From: Cellulomonas sp. URHE0023
GTDB lineage: Bacteria; Actinomycetota; Actinomycetes; Actinomycetales; Cellulomonadaceae
Direction of reading: 5' to 3'
Assembly: GCF_000688475.1 (NCBI RefSeq)
Contig: NZ_JIAN01000005.1
Location: 248,001 to 312,000 of the forward strand
DNA length: 64,000 nucleotides
The translations under genes were made by a program, and so were the position numbers. The notes below the pieces were generated by a model. It ran no database searches and was not told the DNA's origin. It saw only the letters and a program-made list of their open reading frames with translations. Positions 36,422 to 45,411 of this stretch are shown one piece after another. Each line of letters starts with the position of its first letter. Position 1 is the stretch's first letter.

Positions 36422-36871
36422 TCACGCCTGCTGAGAAACCTGGGTGATCTCGAAGGGCTTCGGCTGCTGCGCCGCGTGCGGGTGCTCCGCACCGGCGTAG
36501 ACCTTGAGCTTGGTGAGCTGCTGGCGCGCGAGCGAGCTCTTGGGGAGCATGCCGCGCACAGCCTTCTCGATTGCGCGCTCGGGGTGCTTCTCCAGGAGGT
36601 CGGAGTAGGCCACGGCGCGCAGGCCGCCCGGGTATCCGGAGTGGCTGTACGCGAGCTTGTTCTCGCGCTTGTTGCCGGTCAGGGCCACCTTCTCCGCGTT
36701 GATGACGATGACGAAGTCACCGCCATCGACGTGCGGAGCAAAGGTCGCCTTGTGCTTGCCGCGCAGCAACGTGGCCACGTGAGTGGCCAAGCGGCCCAGG
36801 ACGACATCGCTTGCGTCGATGATGTACCAGTTCCGCTCGACGTCGCCGGGCTTCGGGGTGTACGTACGCAC
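36422..36871 (-). CDS. rplM: 50S ribosomal protein L13
   Basis: A 149-residue L13: [54 protein letters not shown], and [20 protein letters not shown] at 36871 was picked to match the family N-terminus; GAAGG is a few bases upstream on the minus strand. It heads the rplM-rpsI pair and is preceded by a promoter at 37062-37090 and a leader of about 180 nt. Confidence 0.97.
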   Translation of the reverse strand: MRTYTPKPGDVERNWYIIDASDVVLGRLATHVATLLRGKHKATFAPHVDGGDFVIVINAEKVALTGNKRENKLAYSHSGYPGGLRAVAYSDLLEKHPERAIEKAVRGMLPKSSLARQQLTKLKVYAGAEHPHAAQQPKPFEITQVSQQA

Positions 36872-36906
36872 GGTCGTCAGCCTTCGTTTCGTTGCGAATC
36901 TTGTCG

Positions 36907-36937
36907 CGGCGGAGCTCCGCAGGGTGCGGGTCCGCCG
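36907..36937 (-). promoter_or_regulatory. Leader hairpins before rplM
   Basis: CGGCGGA (36907-36913) pairs with TCCGCCG (36931-36937); a second 6-bp pairing joins GCACCG (36978-36983) to CGGTGC (37001-37006). Both are inside the roughly 180-nt 5' leader. A leader of this length is compatible with L13 autoregulation, known from Firmicutes; that it acts so here is inference. Confidence 0.4.
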
Positions 36938-37061
36938 ATGAGAACTCTCGTATGGCATCCGGGCGGCGAGCGGGAACGCACCGGCCCTGCCGTTCTGGCT
37001 CGGTGCTGAGTACACCGATTGGCATTTCAGCCGCTCGAACGGGGACGCACAACGACTCCCA

Positions 37062-37090
37062 AGATTACCGGGCGCTCAGACACGGGTCAA
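37062..37090 (-). promoter_or_regulatory. Strong promoter for rplM-rpsI
   Basis: On the minus strand TTGACC (37085-37090), a 17-base spacer and TAATCT (37062-37067) match the housekeeping promoter pattern; transcription would start near 37055. Confidence 0.75.
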
Positions 37091-37101
37091 AACGCGGTTC
37101 G

Positions 37102-38043
37102 TCACACCGCGGCACGGGGGCCGTGCCTGGGCACCGGCCGCAGTGCGGTCGACGCCGCTCGGACGACCCGGTCGGTCAGGTCGTCGAGCGTCGGGGTCCG
37201 CAGGGCCCAGTGCTGCCAGTACAACGGGACGTCGAGGGTCCTGCCGGCGCGCACCTCGACGAGCGACCCGCGCTCGAGACCGTCACGGGCAGCGACCTCG
37301 GGCACCATCCCCCATCCGAGTCCCGCCTCGATGAGCCCGACGAACGCCGCTTGCGACGGCACGTAGTGCACCATCGGCGTCACGGTCCGCCTGCCGACCA
37401 CCGCCGCGACGAAGCGTTCCTGCAGGCCATCCTCCCTGTTGAACGCCAGCAAGGGCGCCGCAGCGAACGCCTCGGCGGTCAGGCCGTCCGCGAACCAGCG
37501 GTCCCGGCGATGCGGTGATGCGACCGCCAGGTAGCGCATGGCGCCGAGGCGCCGGACCCGGCAGCCCTGGACGGCACGGGGGTCTGCGGTGACGGCCGCC
37601 ATCACCGTGCCGTCTCGAAGCAGGCCCGCCGACAGGTCCTGGTCCTCGCGGCGCAGGTCGAGCAGGACGTCCGAGGGGAGGTCTGCGACGGCTGCCGGGA
37701 ACCACGTCGACATGGAGTCGTCGTTGACGGCCACCGGCAGCCGCCGGGATGCCCCGCCCGACCGCACCGCCCGCTGACCGCCCGGGGCGGGGACCAGCTG
37801 GCCGAGCGCGTCGCGCGCCAGCAGGTCCACCTGACCGGCCAGCCGGACGAGGATCTCGCCGTCCTCGGTGGGCTGGCACGGCCGCGTTCGCAGCACCAGA
37901 ACCCGCCCCACCTGCAGCTCTAGCGCCTTGACGCGCTGGCTGACCGCCGACGGAGTGACGTGCAGGCGCTGCGCGGCCGCGTCGAAGCTGCCCTCGCTGA
38001 CGACCGCCGCGAGGGCGCTCAGCTGGTCGGGATCGAACGCCAT
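37102..38043 (-). CDS. lysG: LysR-type regulator of amino-acid export (LysG/ArgP-like)
   Basis: A 313-residue LTTR: HTH at 1-65 (LSALAAVVSEGSFDAAAQRL, then VTPSAVSQRVKALELQVGR), followed by an effector domain. It resembles LysG of Corynebacterium and ArgP, which activate LysE/ArgO exporters when lysine or arginine accumulate. It is divergent from a LysE-family exporter across a 71-bp gap, the classical lysG/lysE arrangement. It ends 12 bp from the rplM-rpsI promoter. Confidence 0.92.
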   Translation of the reverse strand: MAFDPDQLSALAAVVSEGSFDAAAQRLHVTPSAVSQRVKALELQVGRVLVLRTRPCQPTEDGEILVRLAGQVDLLARDALGQLVPAPGGQRAVRSGGASRRLPVAVNDDSMSTWFPAAVADLPSDVLLDLRREDQDLSAGLLRDGTVMAAVTADPRAVQGCRVRRLGAMRYLAVASPHRRDRWFADGLTAEAFAAAPLLAFNREDGLQERFVAAVVGRRTVTPMVHYVPSQAAFVGLIEAGLGWGMVPEVAARDGLERGSLVEVRAGRTLDVPLYWQHWALRTPTLDDLTDRVVRAASTALRPVPRHGPRAAV

Positions 38044-38091
38044 ATGAATGATGCTAACGGTTCTATCGAATCCTTAACTGGTCTTCATATG
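38041..38091. promoter_or_regulatory. 8-bp inverted repeat flanking the lysG-lysE gap
   Basis: CATATGAA (38041-38048, overlapping the lysG start codon) and TTCATATG (38084-38091) are perfect complements separated by 35 bp. The central bases are A/T-rich relative to the window. The arrangement fits LTTR recognition and activation sites controlling both genes. Confidence 0.45.
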
Positions 38092-38114
38092 CCGCCCGCG
38101 TCTACGGTCGCCAC

Positions 38115-38711
38115 ATGCCTGCCGCCGCCCTCGCCGGGTTCCTCACGATGATGAGCCTCATCGTCGCCATCGGCGCCCAGAACGCCTTCGTCCTGCGGCA
38201 GGGCATCCGTCGCGAGCACATCCTGCCGGTGGTGGTGATCTGCGCACTGGCGGACGCGCTCCTGATAGTCGCCGGGATCGCCGGCCTCGGAGCCATCATC
38301 GCGAACCACCCGACCGTCCTGACGGTCACCAAGTACGTCGGTGCCGCGTTCCTCCTGGTGCTGGCCTTCGGCTCGTTCCGGCGCGCCCGCCGCCCCGAGG
38401 TCCTCGACCCGGCAGCGTCCGGCCCGGCGAGCCTGTCGGCCGTGCTGTCCACCTGCCTGGCCCTCACGTTCCTCAACCCGAACGTCTACCTCGACACCGT
38501 CGTGCTGATCGGCTCCCTGGCCCACCAGCACGACCCAGGCGCCTGGGCGTTCGGGTTCGGGGCGGTCCTGGCGAGCATCGTGTGGTTCACGGCGCTCGGG
38601 TTCGGCGCCGGGCACCTGCGGCCCTTGTTCGCCCGTCCGCGGTCATGGCAGGTCCTCGACATCGTCATCGGCCTGATCGTGACGACCATCGCCGTGACCC
38701 TCGTCCTGTGA
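38115..38711 (+). CDS. lysE: LysE/ArgO family amino-acid exporter
   Basis: A 198-residue six-helix permease: MPAAALAGFLTMMSLIVAIGAQNAFVLRQGI is the hallmark N-terminus, with LGAIIANHPTVLTVTKYVGAAFLLVLAFG, LTFLNPNVYLDTVVLIGSLA, and a closing helix LDIVIGLIVTTIAVTLVL. It exports basic amino acids (lysine, arginine), driven by ion gradients. It is controlled by the divergent LysG-like regulator. Confidence 0.93.
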   Translation: MPAAALAGFLTMMSLIVAIGAQNAFVLRQGIRREHILPVVVICALADALLIVAGIAGLGAIIANHPTVLTVTKYVGAAFLLVLAFGSFRRARRPEVLDPAASGPASLSAVLSTCLALTFLNPNVYLDTVVLIGSLAHQHDPGAWAFGFGAVLASIVWFTALGFGAGHLRPLFARPRSWQVLDIVIGLIVTTIAVTLVL

Positions 38712-38745
38712 CGGCCGCGGTTGGAGCGTCCCGTCGCACCGAGAC

Positions 38746-40428
38746 CTACCGCGCTCGTTCCACGCGGCCCACCTCCCACACCGGCTCGGGCGTCTCGATC
38801 ACGTCGCCGTCCGCGCCGAACACCAGGAACCGGTCGAACGTCCGCGTGAACCAGCGGTCGTGCGTCACCGCCAGGACGGTTCCCTCGAACGCCGCGAGGC
38901 CCGTCTCGAGTGCCTCTGCCGAGTGCAGGTCGAGGTTGTCGGTGGGTTCGTCGAGAAGCAGCACGGTTGCCCCGCCGAGCTCGAGCAGCAGGATCTGGAG
39001 GCGCGCCTGCTGGCCGCCCGAGAGCGTCTCGTAGCGCTGTTCGGCAGCGGCCACGAGCTCGTACCGGTCGAGCGCCTTGGACGCCTGCTCGCGGCCGATA
39101 CCGGAGCGGTGCCCGTCGCCGCGGTTGAGGATCTCGAGCAGGGTGCGGCCGACGAGCTCCGGGTGGCCGTGGTTCTGTGCGAACCAGCCGGGACGCACCC
39201 TGGGACCGAGGACGACGCGGCCCGTGTGCTTCACGGGCGCCACGGGGGTGTCGTCTGCCGGCTCGTGCTCGGGACCGGGATCGCTCCCGCCCGCCGCCAG
39301 CAGGCGCAGGAAGTGCGACTTTCCTGACCCGTTGGAGCCCAGCACCGCGACGCGCTCGCCGAACCAGACCTCGAGGTCGAACGGTTTCATCAGCCCGGTG
39401 AGCTCGAGGCTGGTCGCGACGACCGCACGCTTGGCCGTGCGGCCGCCTCGCAGCCGGACGCGGACGTTCTGCTCACGCGCGAGGAGCGCAGGCGGGCCGG
39501 CCTCCTCGAACTTGCGCAGCCGCGTCTGGGCCGCCTGGTAGCGGGACGCGAGGCCGTCGTTGAACGCCGACTTGGTCTTCAGCGTGAGCACGAGCTCCTT
39601 GAGCTTCGCGTGCTCCTCCTCCCACCGCCGCAGCAGCTCCTCCAGCCGCGAGCGCCGGTCCTCGCGCGCCTGGTGGTAGGTACCGAATCCACCGCCGTGA
39701 ACCCAGACCGTCGCACCCATGACCCCCGGCTCGAGAGTGGCTACCTGCGTCGCGACGTTGGCCAGCATCTCGCGGTCGTGGCTGACGAACAGGACCGTCT
39801 TGTTCGACGCCCGGAGCTTGTCCTCGAGCCACCGCTTTGTCGGGACGTCGAGCGCGTTGTCGGGCTCGTCCAGGAGAAGGACCTCGTCGGGCCCCCGCAG
39901 CAACGCCTCGAGGACCAGCCGCTTCTGCTCACCGCCCGAGAGCGAGCGGACCTCACGGTGCTGCGCCTGGTCGAACGGGATGCTCAGCACGGCATCGGTG
40001 ACGCGGTCCCAGCCGGCCTCGGCCTCGTACCCCCCGACGTCGGCCCAGTCGACGAGCGCCTGCGCGTACCGCATCTGCGACGGCTCGTCGTCCGTCTCCA
40101 TGATGGCGATCTCTGACGCGCTCAGCTCGACCGCGGCATCCCGCACCGCAGGCACGGCAAGCGACGCCAGCAGATCCCGGATCGAGCGGTCGTCGTTGAT
40201 CCGGCCGATGTCCTGCCGCATGATCCCGAGCCCGCCGCTACGACCGACCGACCCCGCGTGCGGCTGCTCGTCACCCGCGACGATGCGCAGGAGTGTCGTC
40301 TTCCCGGCACCGTTGGGGCCGACGAGTGCGACACGGGCCCCGTCACCGACCCGGAACGTGACGTCGTCGAGGAGCGGCCGGCCGTCGGACAGCACGTAGC
40401 CGATGCCGCCGATGTCGAGGTGACCCAT
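38746..40428 (-). CDS. ABC-F family ATPase
   Basis: A 560-residue cytosolic protein with two ABC domains and no membrane segments. Domain 1 has Walker A GPNGAGKTTLLR and signature LSGGEQKRLVLEALL; domain 2 has Walker A GSNGSGKSHFLRLL and signature LSGGQQARLQILLLEL. The roughly 80-residue linker between them carries basic residues (KTKSAFNDGLASRYQAAQTR). ABC-F proteins bind the ribosomal E site (EttA-like translation factors or antibiotic resistance proteins); which role applies is not evident. ATG at 40428 (MGHLDIGGI) matches other ABC-F starts. Confidence 0.93.
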   Translation of the reverse strand: MGHLDIGGIGYVLSDGRPLLDDVTFRVGDGARVALVGPNGAGKTTLLRIVAGDEQPHAGSVGRSGGLGIMRQDIGRINDDRSIRDLLASLAVPAVRDAAVELSASEIAIMETDDEPSQMRYAQALVDWADVGGYEAEAGWDRVTDAVLSIPFDQAQHREVRSLSGGEQKRLVLEALLRGPDEVLLLDEPDNALDVPTKRWLEDKLRASNKTVLFVSHDREMLANVATQVATLEPGVMGATVWVHGGGFGTYHQAREDRRSRLEELLRRWEEEHAKLKELVLTLKTKSAFNDGLASRYQAAQTRLRKFEEAGPPALLAREQNVRVRLRGGRTAKRAVVATSLELTGLMKPFDLEVWFGERVAVLGSNGSGKSHFLRLLAAGGSDPGPEHEPADDTPVAPVKHTGRVVLGPRVRPGWFAQNHGHPELVGRTLLEILNRGDGHRSGIGREQASKALDRYELVAAAEQRYETLSGGQQARLQILLLELGGATVLLLDEPTDNLDLHSAEALETGLAAFEGTVLAVTHDRWFTRTFDRFLVFGADGDVIETPEPVWEVGRVERAR

Positions 40429-40507
40429 GGCACCAGTGTCCCTTGCCGGGACTCGCGGCAGCACCGCAATACTGGCGCCCAGCCCTGACGGATGCGAGGG
40501 TCGTGCC

Positions 40508-40957
40508 ATGAGCTACGACACCTCCGGCACGAGCCCAGATCCCGAGCTCGACGGCGAGGGCGACACCAACCAGCTGACGACCGAGGAGACCCTCCTGGAC
40601 CGTGGTCTGGATGACGCGCTGGACGAGGGCTACACGGTCCCCGAGCGACCACGGGCCAACCACTACGGCGAGACCCCGTGGGAAGAGGCGCACCGGGAGA
40701 CGATCGACCAGCGCATCGGCCAGGAGGAGCCCGAGGTCTGGGAGGCCCGCCAGATCCCGATCGATGACCGCGAGCAGTTCCGCGCCGGCCGCCTCGTGGA
40801 GGACGACGACGCAGTCTCGGCGGGCGGCACGGACGGCTTCGCGATCGATGCCGGCATCTCGGGCGGTGCCGCGAGCGCCGAGGAGGCCGCGGTCCACCTG
40901 ATCGCCGAGGAGTTCGTCGACGACCGGCGGTACCACGACGACGACGACGAGGTCTGA
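40508..40957 (+). CDS. DUF5709 family acidic protein
   Basis: A 149-residue, strongly acidic protein: SYDTSGTSPDPELDGEGDTNQL, ETLLDRGLDDALDEGYTVPERP, and a tail of repeated Asp (YHDDDDEV). Fits the actinobacterial DUF5709 family, of unknown function. The frame is open upstream, but the ATG at 40508 gives the family start. It is divergent from the ABC-F gene and convergent with truA. Confidence 0.7.
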   Translation: MSYDTSGTSPDPELDGEGDTNQLTTEETLLDRGLDDALDEGYTVPERPRANHYGETPWEEAHRETIDQRIGQEEPEVWEARQIPIDDREQFRAGRLVEDDDAVSAGGTDGFAIDAGISGGAASAEEAAVHLIAEEFVDDRRYHDDDDEV

Positions 40958-40979
40958 GCTCTCCGAAGCGCTGCGGCGC

Positions 40980-41921
40980 CTAGCCGCAGCAGCCCACTGC
41001 GCCGGGGCGCGGGTCCACGTCGTGCGCCGCTCGGCGCGCGCGGGTCTGCGTCGCGCGCCGTCCCATCTCGTCGTCGGCCGGGTAGCCCACCTCCTCGAGC
41101 GTGAGCCCGTGCGCCGGCACGACGTGCGCACCGGCCAGCCTGCTCTTCGCAGCCAAGAGCGTCGCGGGCCAGCTCTCGTCACGACGGCCCTCCCCCACCG
41201 CGACGCTCGCACCGACGAGCGTGCGCACCATCGAGTGGCAGAACGCGTCTGCCTGCACGGTGGCGACGACGAGCCCCGCATCCGGCCCCTCGAGCGGCCG
41301 AACCCACCGGAAGGCCTCGAGCGTGCGGATCGTGGTCGCCCCTGGGCGGGGCTTGCAGTACGAAGCGAAGTCGTGCCGTCCCTGCAGAGGTCGTCCAGCG
41401 ACGTCCATGGCCTCGACGTCCAGCGGGCGCCGGTGCCACAGCACGTGCGCACGGGAGAGCGGGTCGCGGCGGGCGGAGTCGTCACAGATCCGGTACGTGT
41501 ACCGACGTCGCAGGGCTGAGAACCGGGCGTCGAACCCGTCGGGCGCACGGATGACGGAGTGGACGACCAGGTCCGTCGGCAGCACCCCGCCCAAGCGGGT
41601 GAGGAGCGCCTCCGTCAGGGGGCGGTCCGCGCGTCCCCGTGAGCGCTCGAGCAGGTCCACCGGGATGTCGACGTGCGCCACCTGACCCCGCGCGTGCACA
41701 CCCGAGTCCGTCCTGCCGGCCACAGTGACGCGAGGCGGGCCATCGGTCCGCAGGACCATGCCGAGGGCGTCCTCGAGCACACCTTGCACGGTGCGCAGAC
41801 CCGGCTGCACGGCCCAGCCTGCGAAGGTGGACCCGTCGTAGGCGAGGTCCAACCTCAGCCGCACCACCGGTGCTCCGCTGCCGCCTGCTCTGCCGTCGAC
41901 GGTGCCGGGGGTGACGCTCAC
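40980..41921 (-). CDS. truA: tRNA pseudouridine(38-40) synthase TruA
   Basis: Isomerises U38-U40 in tRNA anticodon arms. The 313-residue protein has RLRLDLAYDGSTFAGWAVQ, the catalytic Asp in AGRTDSGVHARGQVAHV, FDARFSALRRRYTYRI and FCHSMVRTLVGASVAVG. GTG at 41921 was chosen; an upstream extension would be untypical. In other actinobacteria truA directly follows rplQ; here an alpha/beta hydrolase and a ROK protein intervene. Confidence 0.95.
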   Translation of the reverse strand: MSVTPGTVDGRAGGSGAPVVRLRLDLAYDGSTFAGWAVQPGLRTVQGVLEDALGMVLRTDGPPRVTVAGRTDSGVHARGQVAHVDIPVDLLERSRGRADRPLTEALLTRLGGVLPTDLVVHSVIRAPDGFDARFSALRRRYTYRICDDSARRDPLSRAHVLWHRRPLDVEAMDVAGRPLQGRHDFASYCKPRPGATTIRTLEAFRWVRPLEGPDAGLVVATVQADAFCHSMVRTLVGASVAVGEGRRDESWPATLLAAKSRLAGAHVVPAHGLTLEEVGYPADDEMGRRATQTRARRAAHDVDPRPGAVGCCG

Positions 41922-42057
41922 GGGTCCACAGGCTAGTCGTCGGCGCGCGGGCGCTCGGACCAGCCGCGCCGGTCCGTGCACGTCACGCCACGTCGCGGAT
42001 GGCGCTGCGAGCGGGCACGGGAGCGCGACCAGCCGACGTCATCGATAGCGTGGCCGT

Positions 42058-42825
42058 GTGCCGAAGACCGATAAGGGCTTGTTCACGCTCGCCGTCGACT
42101 GCGGCGGCGGTGGGATCAAGGCGTCTGTGCTCGACGCAGCCGGAACCCTGCACGCCCCGGCGGTCCGCGTCGCCACGCCGTACCCCCTCTCGCCGGAACG
42201 ACTGGTCTCGACCATCGCCGACATTGCGGCCGGGCTCCCCACGGCCGAGCGGGTCACCGTCGGGATGCCGGGGATGATCCGCCACGGTGTGGTCGTCGCA
42301 ACCCCGCACTACGTCACGAGGAGCGGGCCTCGCAGTCCGGTCGACCCCGAGCTCCTCACCGCATGGTCCGGCTGCGACATCCGCGCGAGCATCGAGGCCA
42401 GGCTGCGCATGCCGACGCTCGTCCTGAACGACGCCGAGGTACATGGCGCAGGCGTGATCTCGGGCACCGGCATCGAGCTGGTCCTGACGCTGGGCACCGG
42501 CCTCGGTTCCGCGCTGTTCGACGGCGGACAGCTGGCGCCCCACCTCGAGCTGTCGCACGCACCGGTCAGGTGGGGCACGTCCTACGACGTCTACATCGGC
42601 CAGGTCGAGCGCGCGAGGCTCGGGGACGGGCTCTGGTCCCGCCGCGTGCGCCGAGTCGTCGAGGGGTTGCGGCCGGTGTTCTGGTGGGACCGCCTGTACC
42701 TCGGCGGTGGCAACGCGCGGCAGGTCACACCCCAGGTGCTCGAGAGACTGGGTGACGACGTCGTGGTCGTGCCCAACCAGGCCGGGATCGTCGGCGGGGT
42801 GCGTGCGTGGTCACTGGGCCGATGA
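42058..42825 (+). CDS. ROK family / polyphosphate glucokinase-like protein
   Basis: A 255-residue actin-fold kinase: LAVDCGGGGIKASVLDAAG (phosphate-1 loop), VTVGMPGMIRHG, LVLNDAEVHGAG (the catalytic Asp of ROK kinases is in this DAE/DA motif), TLGTGLGSALFDGG and the C-terminal LYLGGGNAR. These match polyphosphate/ATP glucokinase (PPGK) of actinobacteria. Several PPGK-typical surface residues cannot be verified here. GTG start at 42058. Likely glucose phosphorylation, but substrate not proven. Confidence 0.82.
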   Translation: MPKTDKGLFTLAVDCGGGGIKASVLDAAGTLHAPAVRVATPYPLSPERLVSTIADIAAGLPTAERVTVGMPGMIRHGVVVATPHYVTRSGPRSPVDPELLTAWSGCDIRASIEARLRMPTLVLNDAEVHGAGVISGTGIELVLTLGTGLGSALFDGGQLAPHLELSHAPVRWGTSYDVYIGQVERARLGDGLWSRRVRRVVEGLRPVFWWDRLYLGGGNARQVTPQVLERLGDDVVVVPNQAGIVGGVRAWSLGR

Positions 42826-42862
42826 AACCGTCGAGCGTCCGGCGAGCCGTCGAGCACGTGAG

Positions 42863-43585
42863 TCAGCTGACCGGCAGGCGTTCCTCGACGTCCGCGAGAG
42901 CCTCGAGGAGCACACGCGTGAACCTCGCAGGCTGCACGAGGTTCACGAGGTGCGTCGCACCGGGCACCACGACGAGCCGGCCGTCGCGGCATGCGGCCAG
43001 GAAACGCCGTTCCTCACCGCGGAAGTGGTCGAGGCGGCCGTTCACCAGCCACACCGGCGCGTCGACGCGGGCCAGGTCGTCGAGCGGTGTGGCGGTCTCC
43101 ATCTCCCGCAGCACGTCTGCGGTGACCGACAGCGCGAAACCTCCCGCGGCCACATCCACGGCACCCGCAGACGGCAGAGCGAGATCCACGAAGAACTGGT
43201 TCAGACGAGCACCCCCATCGGGCAGCCGCACGATGTAGCGGGCACCGAGAGCCCATCCCGCCAGCAGGATCTTGTGCGGGCGGGTCGAGCACGACGCAGC
43301 CAGAACACCTGCCACCTGGCCAGGGTGCTCGGCGGCGTGCCGGAGGGCGACGTAGCCGCCCAAGGACAGTCCGACCACGAAGGCGCGACCTCCGAGCTCC
43401 CCGACCGCACGTGAGACCGTCTGGACCGACTCGTCGAGCGTGAACGGCTCCTGCAGACGTGTCCCGTGCCCCGGCAGGTCGACGGCGACCGCCGCCAGGC
43501 CGGAACGCGCGAGCGCCTCGAGCTGCACACGCCACATGGTCCGCGACGTCCGCAGCCCGTGGACCAGGACGACGGGCATGCTCAT
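42863..43585 (-). CDS. Alpha/beta hydrolase
   Basis: A 240-residue alpha/beta-hydrolase: VVLVHGLRTSRTMW (oxyanion region), VDLPGHG, nucleophile Ser in VVGLSLGGYVAL, catalytic acid in VNGRLDHF and His in VPGATHLVNLV. Substrate unknown. Start ambiguous: ATG at 43585 (MSMPVVLVHG) or 43579. It lies just past the terminator of the rplQ unit. Confidence 0.88.
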   Translation of the reverse strand: MSMPVVLVHGLRTSRTMWRVQLEALARSGLAAVAVDLPGHGTRLQEPFTLDESVQTVSRAVGELGGRAFVVGLSLGGYVALRHAAEHPGQVAGVLAASCSTRPHKILLAGWALGARYIVRLPDGGARLNQFFVDLALPSAGAVDVAAGGFALSVTADVLREMETATPLDDLARVDAPVWLVNGRLDHFRGEERRFLAACRDGRLVVVPGATHLVNLVQPARFTRVLLEALADVEERLPVS

Positions 43586-43604
43586 GCTGGCGACTCTAGG
43601 CATG

Positions 43605-43643
43605 CGAGAGGGCCCGGAACCAGTGCGGTCCCGGGCCCTCTCG
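43605..43643. terminator. Terminator of the rpoA-rplQ unit
   Basis: CGAGAGGGCCCGG (43605-43617) and CCGGGCCCTCTCG (43631-43643) form a perfect 13-bp stem with a 13-base loop, 10 bp downstream of the rplQ stop. Confidence 0.9.
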
Positions 43644-43652
43644 TGAACTGCG

Positions 43653-44192
43653 TCAGGCCTTGTCGGCCTCGGCCGCGTCTGTCTCCTCGACGGGAGCATC
43701 CGTCGCCTCGACAGGTGCGTCCTCGACGGCATCCTGTGCAGGAGCGTCCTCGACCTTGTCGGCCTTCTTCTCCTTGGGCGCAGCCTTCGCGGCGGCCTTG
43801 GTGGCCTCCTTCACGACGGCCTGCTTCGGGGAGAGGGGCTCGAGCACGAGCTCGATGACGGCCATGGGGGCGTTGTCGCCCTTGCGGGGGCCGATCTTGG
43901 TGATGCGCGTGTAGCCACCCTGACGGTCGGCGACAGCCGGCGCGATCTCGGTGAACAACGCGTGCACGACGGACTTGTCCTTGACGACGGTCATCACGCG
44001 GCGGCGGGCGTGCAGGTCACCACGCTTGGCGAACGTGATGAGGCGCTCGGCGAGCGGACGCAGGCGCTTGGCCTTCGTCTCGGTCGTCGTGATGCGCTTG
44101 TGCTCGAACAGCGCCGTCGCGAGGTTCGCGAGGATCAGCCGCTCGTGCGCCGGTCCGCCACCGAGCCGGGGACCCTTGGTGGGCGTAGGCAT
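43653..44192 (-). CDS. rplQ: 50S ribosomal protein L17 with acidic/Ala C-terminal tail
   Basis: A 179-residue L17. The conserved core ([59 protein letters not shown]) occupies about 1-120. The remaining 59 residues form a low-complexity KA- then E/D/A-rich tail ([19 protein letters not shown]), absent from the usual 120-residue L17. It follows rpoA after a 73-bp gap containing a hairpin. Confidence 0.96.
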   Translation of the reverse strand: MPTPTKGPRLGGGPAHERLILANLATALFEHKRITTTETKAKRLRPLAERLITFAKRGDLHARRRVMTVVKDKSVVHALFTEIAPAVADRQGGYTRITKIGPRKGDNAPMAVIELVLEPLSPKQAVVKEATKAAAKAAPKEKKADKVEDAPAQDAVEDAPVEATDAPVEETDAAEADKA

Positions 44193-44225
44193 GGTTTTTA
44201 CTCCTTGGGTTCCATTGATGGGCTA

Positions 44226-44255
44226 ACGACGGACCGGCGCAGGCCGGCCTGTCGT
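44226..44255. terminator. Hairpin between rpoA and rplQ
   Basis: A 13-bp stem with one mismatch and one G-T pair (ACGACGGACCGGC against GCCGGCCTGTCGT) and a 4-base loop. It could attenuate readthrough from rpoA into rplQ. Confidence 0.5.
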
Positions 44256-44265
44256 CTCCCCGGCG

Positions 44266-45276
44266 TCAGTACTGCTCGTCCTCGACGAAGTCACCCTCGT
44301 CGTCGCCGTAGTAGGCGGAGGCGGACGGGTCGAAGTCGAGCGGGCTGTCCTTGAGCGTCAGACCGAGCTCGGCGAGCTTCTCCTTGACCTCGGTGATGGA
44401 CTTCGCACCGAAGTTGCGGATGTCCAGGAGGTCAGCCTCGGAGCGTGCGACGAGCTCACCCACGGAGTGGATGCCCTCACGCTTGAGGCAGTTGTAGGAG
44501 CGGATCGTGAGCTGCAGGTCCTCGATCGGCAGGGCCAGGTCAGCAGCGAGCGCGGCATCCGTCGGCGACGGGCCGATCTCGATGCCCTCGGCCTCGACGT
44601 TGAGCTCACGGGCGAGGCCGAACAGCTCCACCAGCGTCTTGCCGGCCGAGGCCAGCGCGTCGCGGGGGCCGATGGCCGACTTCGTCTCGACGTCGACGAT
44701 CAGCTTGTCGAAGTCCGTGCGCTGCTCGACACGCGTCGCCTCGACCTTGTAGGTCACCTTGAGGACGGGCGAGTAGATCGAGTCGACCGGGATGCGGCCG
44801 ATCTCGGCGTCGAACGACTTGTTCTGGTTGGCCGACACGTAGCCACGACCACGCTCGACGGTCAGCTCGATCTCGAGCTTGCCCTTGTCGTTCAGCGTCG
44901 CCAGGTGCAGGTCCGGGTTGTGCACCTCGACACCGGCCGGCGGCACGATGTCCGCAGCGGTGACCTCACCCGCACCCTGCTTGCGCAGGTACATCACGAC
45001 GGGCTCGTCGTTCTCCGAGGAGACGACCAGCTGCTTGATGCTGAGGATGATCTCGGTGACGTCTTCCTTCACACCGGGAACGGTCGAGAACTCGTGGAGG
45101 ACGCCGTCGATCCGGATCGACGTGACGGCGGCACCCGGGATGGAGGACAGCAGCGTCCGGCGGAGCGAGTTGCCGAGCGTGTAGCCGAAACCCGGCTCCA
45201 GGGGCTCGATGGAGAACCGCGACCGGTTCTCCGAGATGACCTCTTCGGTCAGGGTGGGGCGCTGTGCAATCAGCAC
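44266..45276 (-). CDS. rpoA: RNA polymerase alpha subunit
   Basis: A 336-residue alpha subunit. The N-terminal assembly domain ([33 protein letters not shown] region) and the alpha-CTD ([24 protein letters not shown]) for UP-element and activator contact are both intact. An acidic tail ([15 protein letters not shown]) follows. GTG start with AGAGGAAAT upstream. In this cluster it comes immediately after a terminator following rpsK, so it has its own promoter. Confidence 0.98.
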   Translation of the reverse strand: MLIAQRPTLTEEVISENRSRFSIEPLEPGFGYTLGNSLRRTLLSSIPGAAVTSIRIDGVLHEFSTVPGVKEDVTEIILSIKQLVVSSENDEPVVMYLRKQGAGEVTAADIVPPAGVEVHNPDLHLATLNDKGKLEIELTVERGRGYVSANQNKSFDAEIGRIPVDSIYSPVLKVTYKVEATRVEQRTDFDKLIVDVETKSAIGPRDALASAGKTLVELFGLARELNVEAEGIEIGPSPTDAALAADLALPIEDLQLTIRSYNCLKREGIHSVGELVARSEADLLDIRNFGAKSITEVKEKLAELGLTLKDSPLDFDPSASAYYGDDEGDFVEDEQY

Positions 45277-45368
45277 GGTGTATTTCCTCTCAGCGGGCGT
45301 CCGCCATATGACGCTGCGCAGTACTACGAGCCGACCTGGTCTCGGTCCACCTGGTCGGACGGACTGAT

Positions 45369-45400
45369 GCCGGGCCGGTGCTGGTGAGCACCGGCCCGGC
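45369..45400. terminator. Terminator between rpsK and rpoA
   Basis: GCCGGGCCGGTGC (45369-45381) and its perfect complement (45388-45400) form a 13-bp stem with a 6-base loop, 12 bp beyond the rpsK stop. It closes the infA-rpmJ-rpsM-rpsK unit. Confidence 0.92.
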
Positions 45401-45411
45401 CTAAGCCTGGG

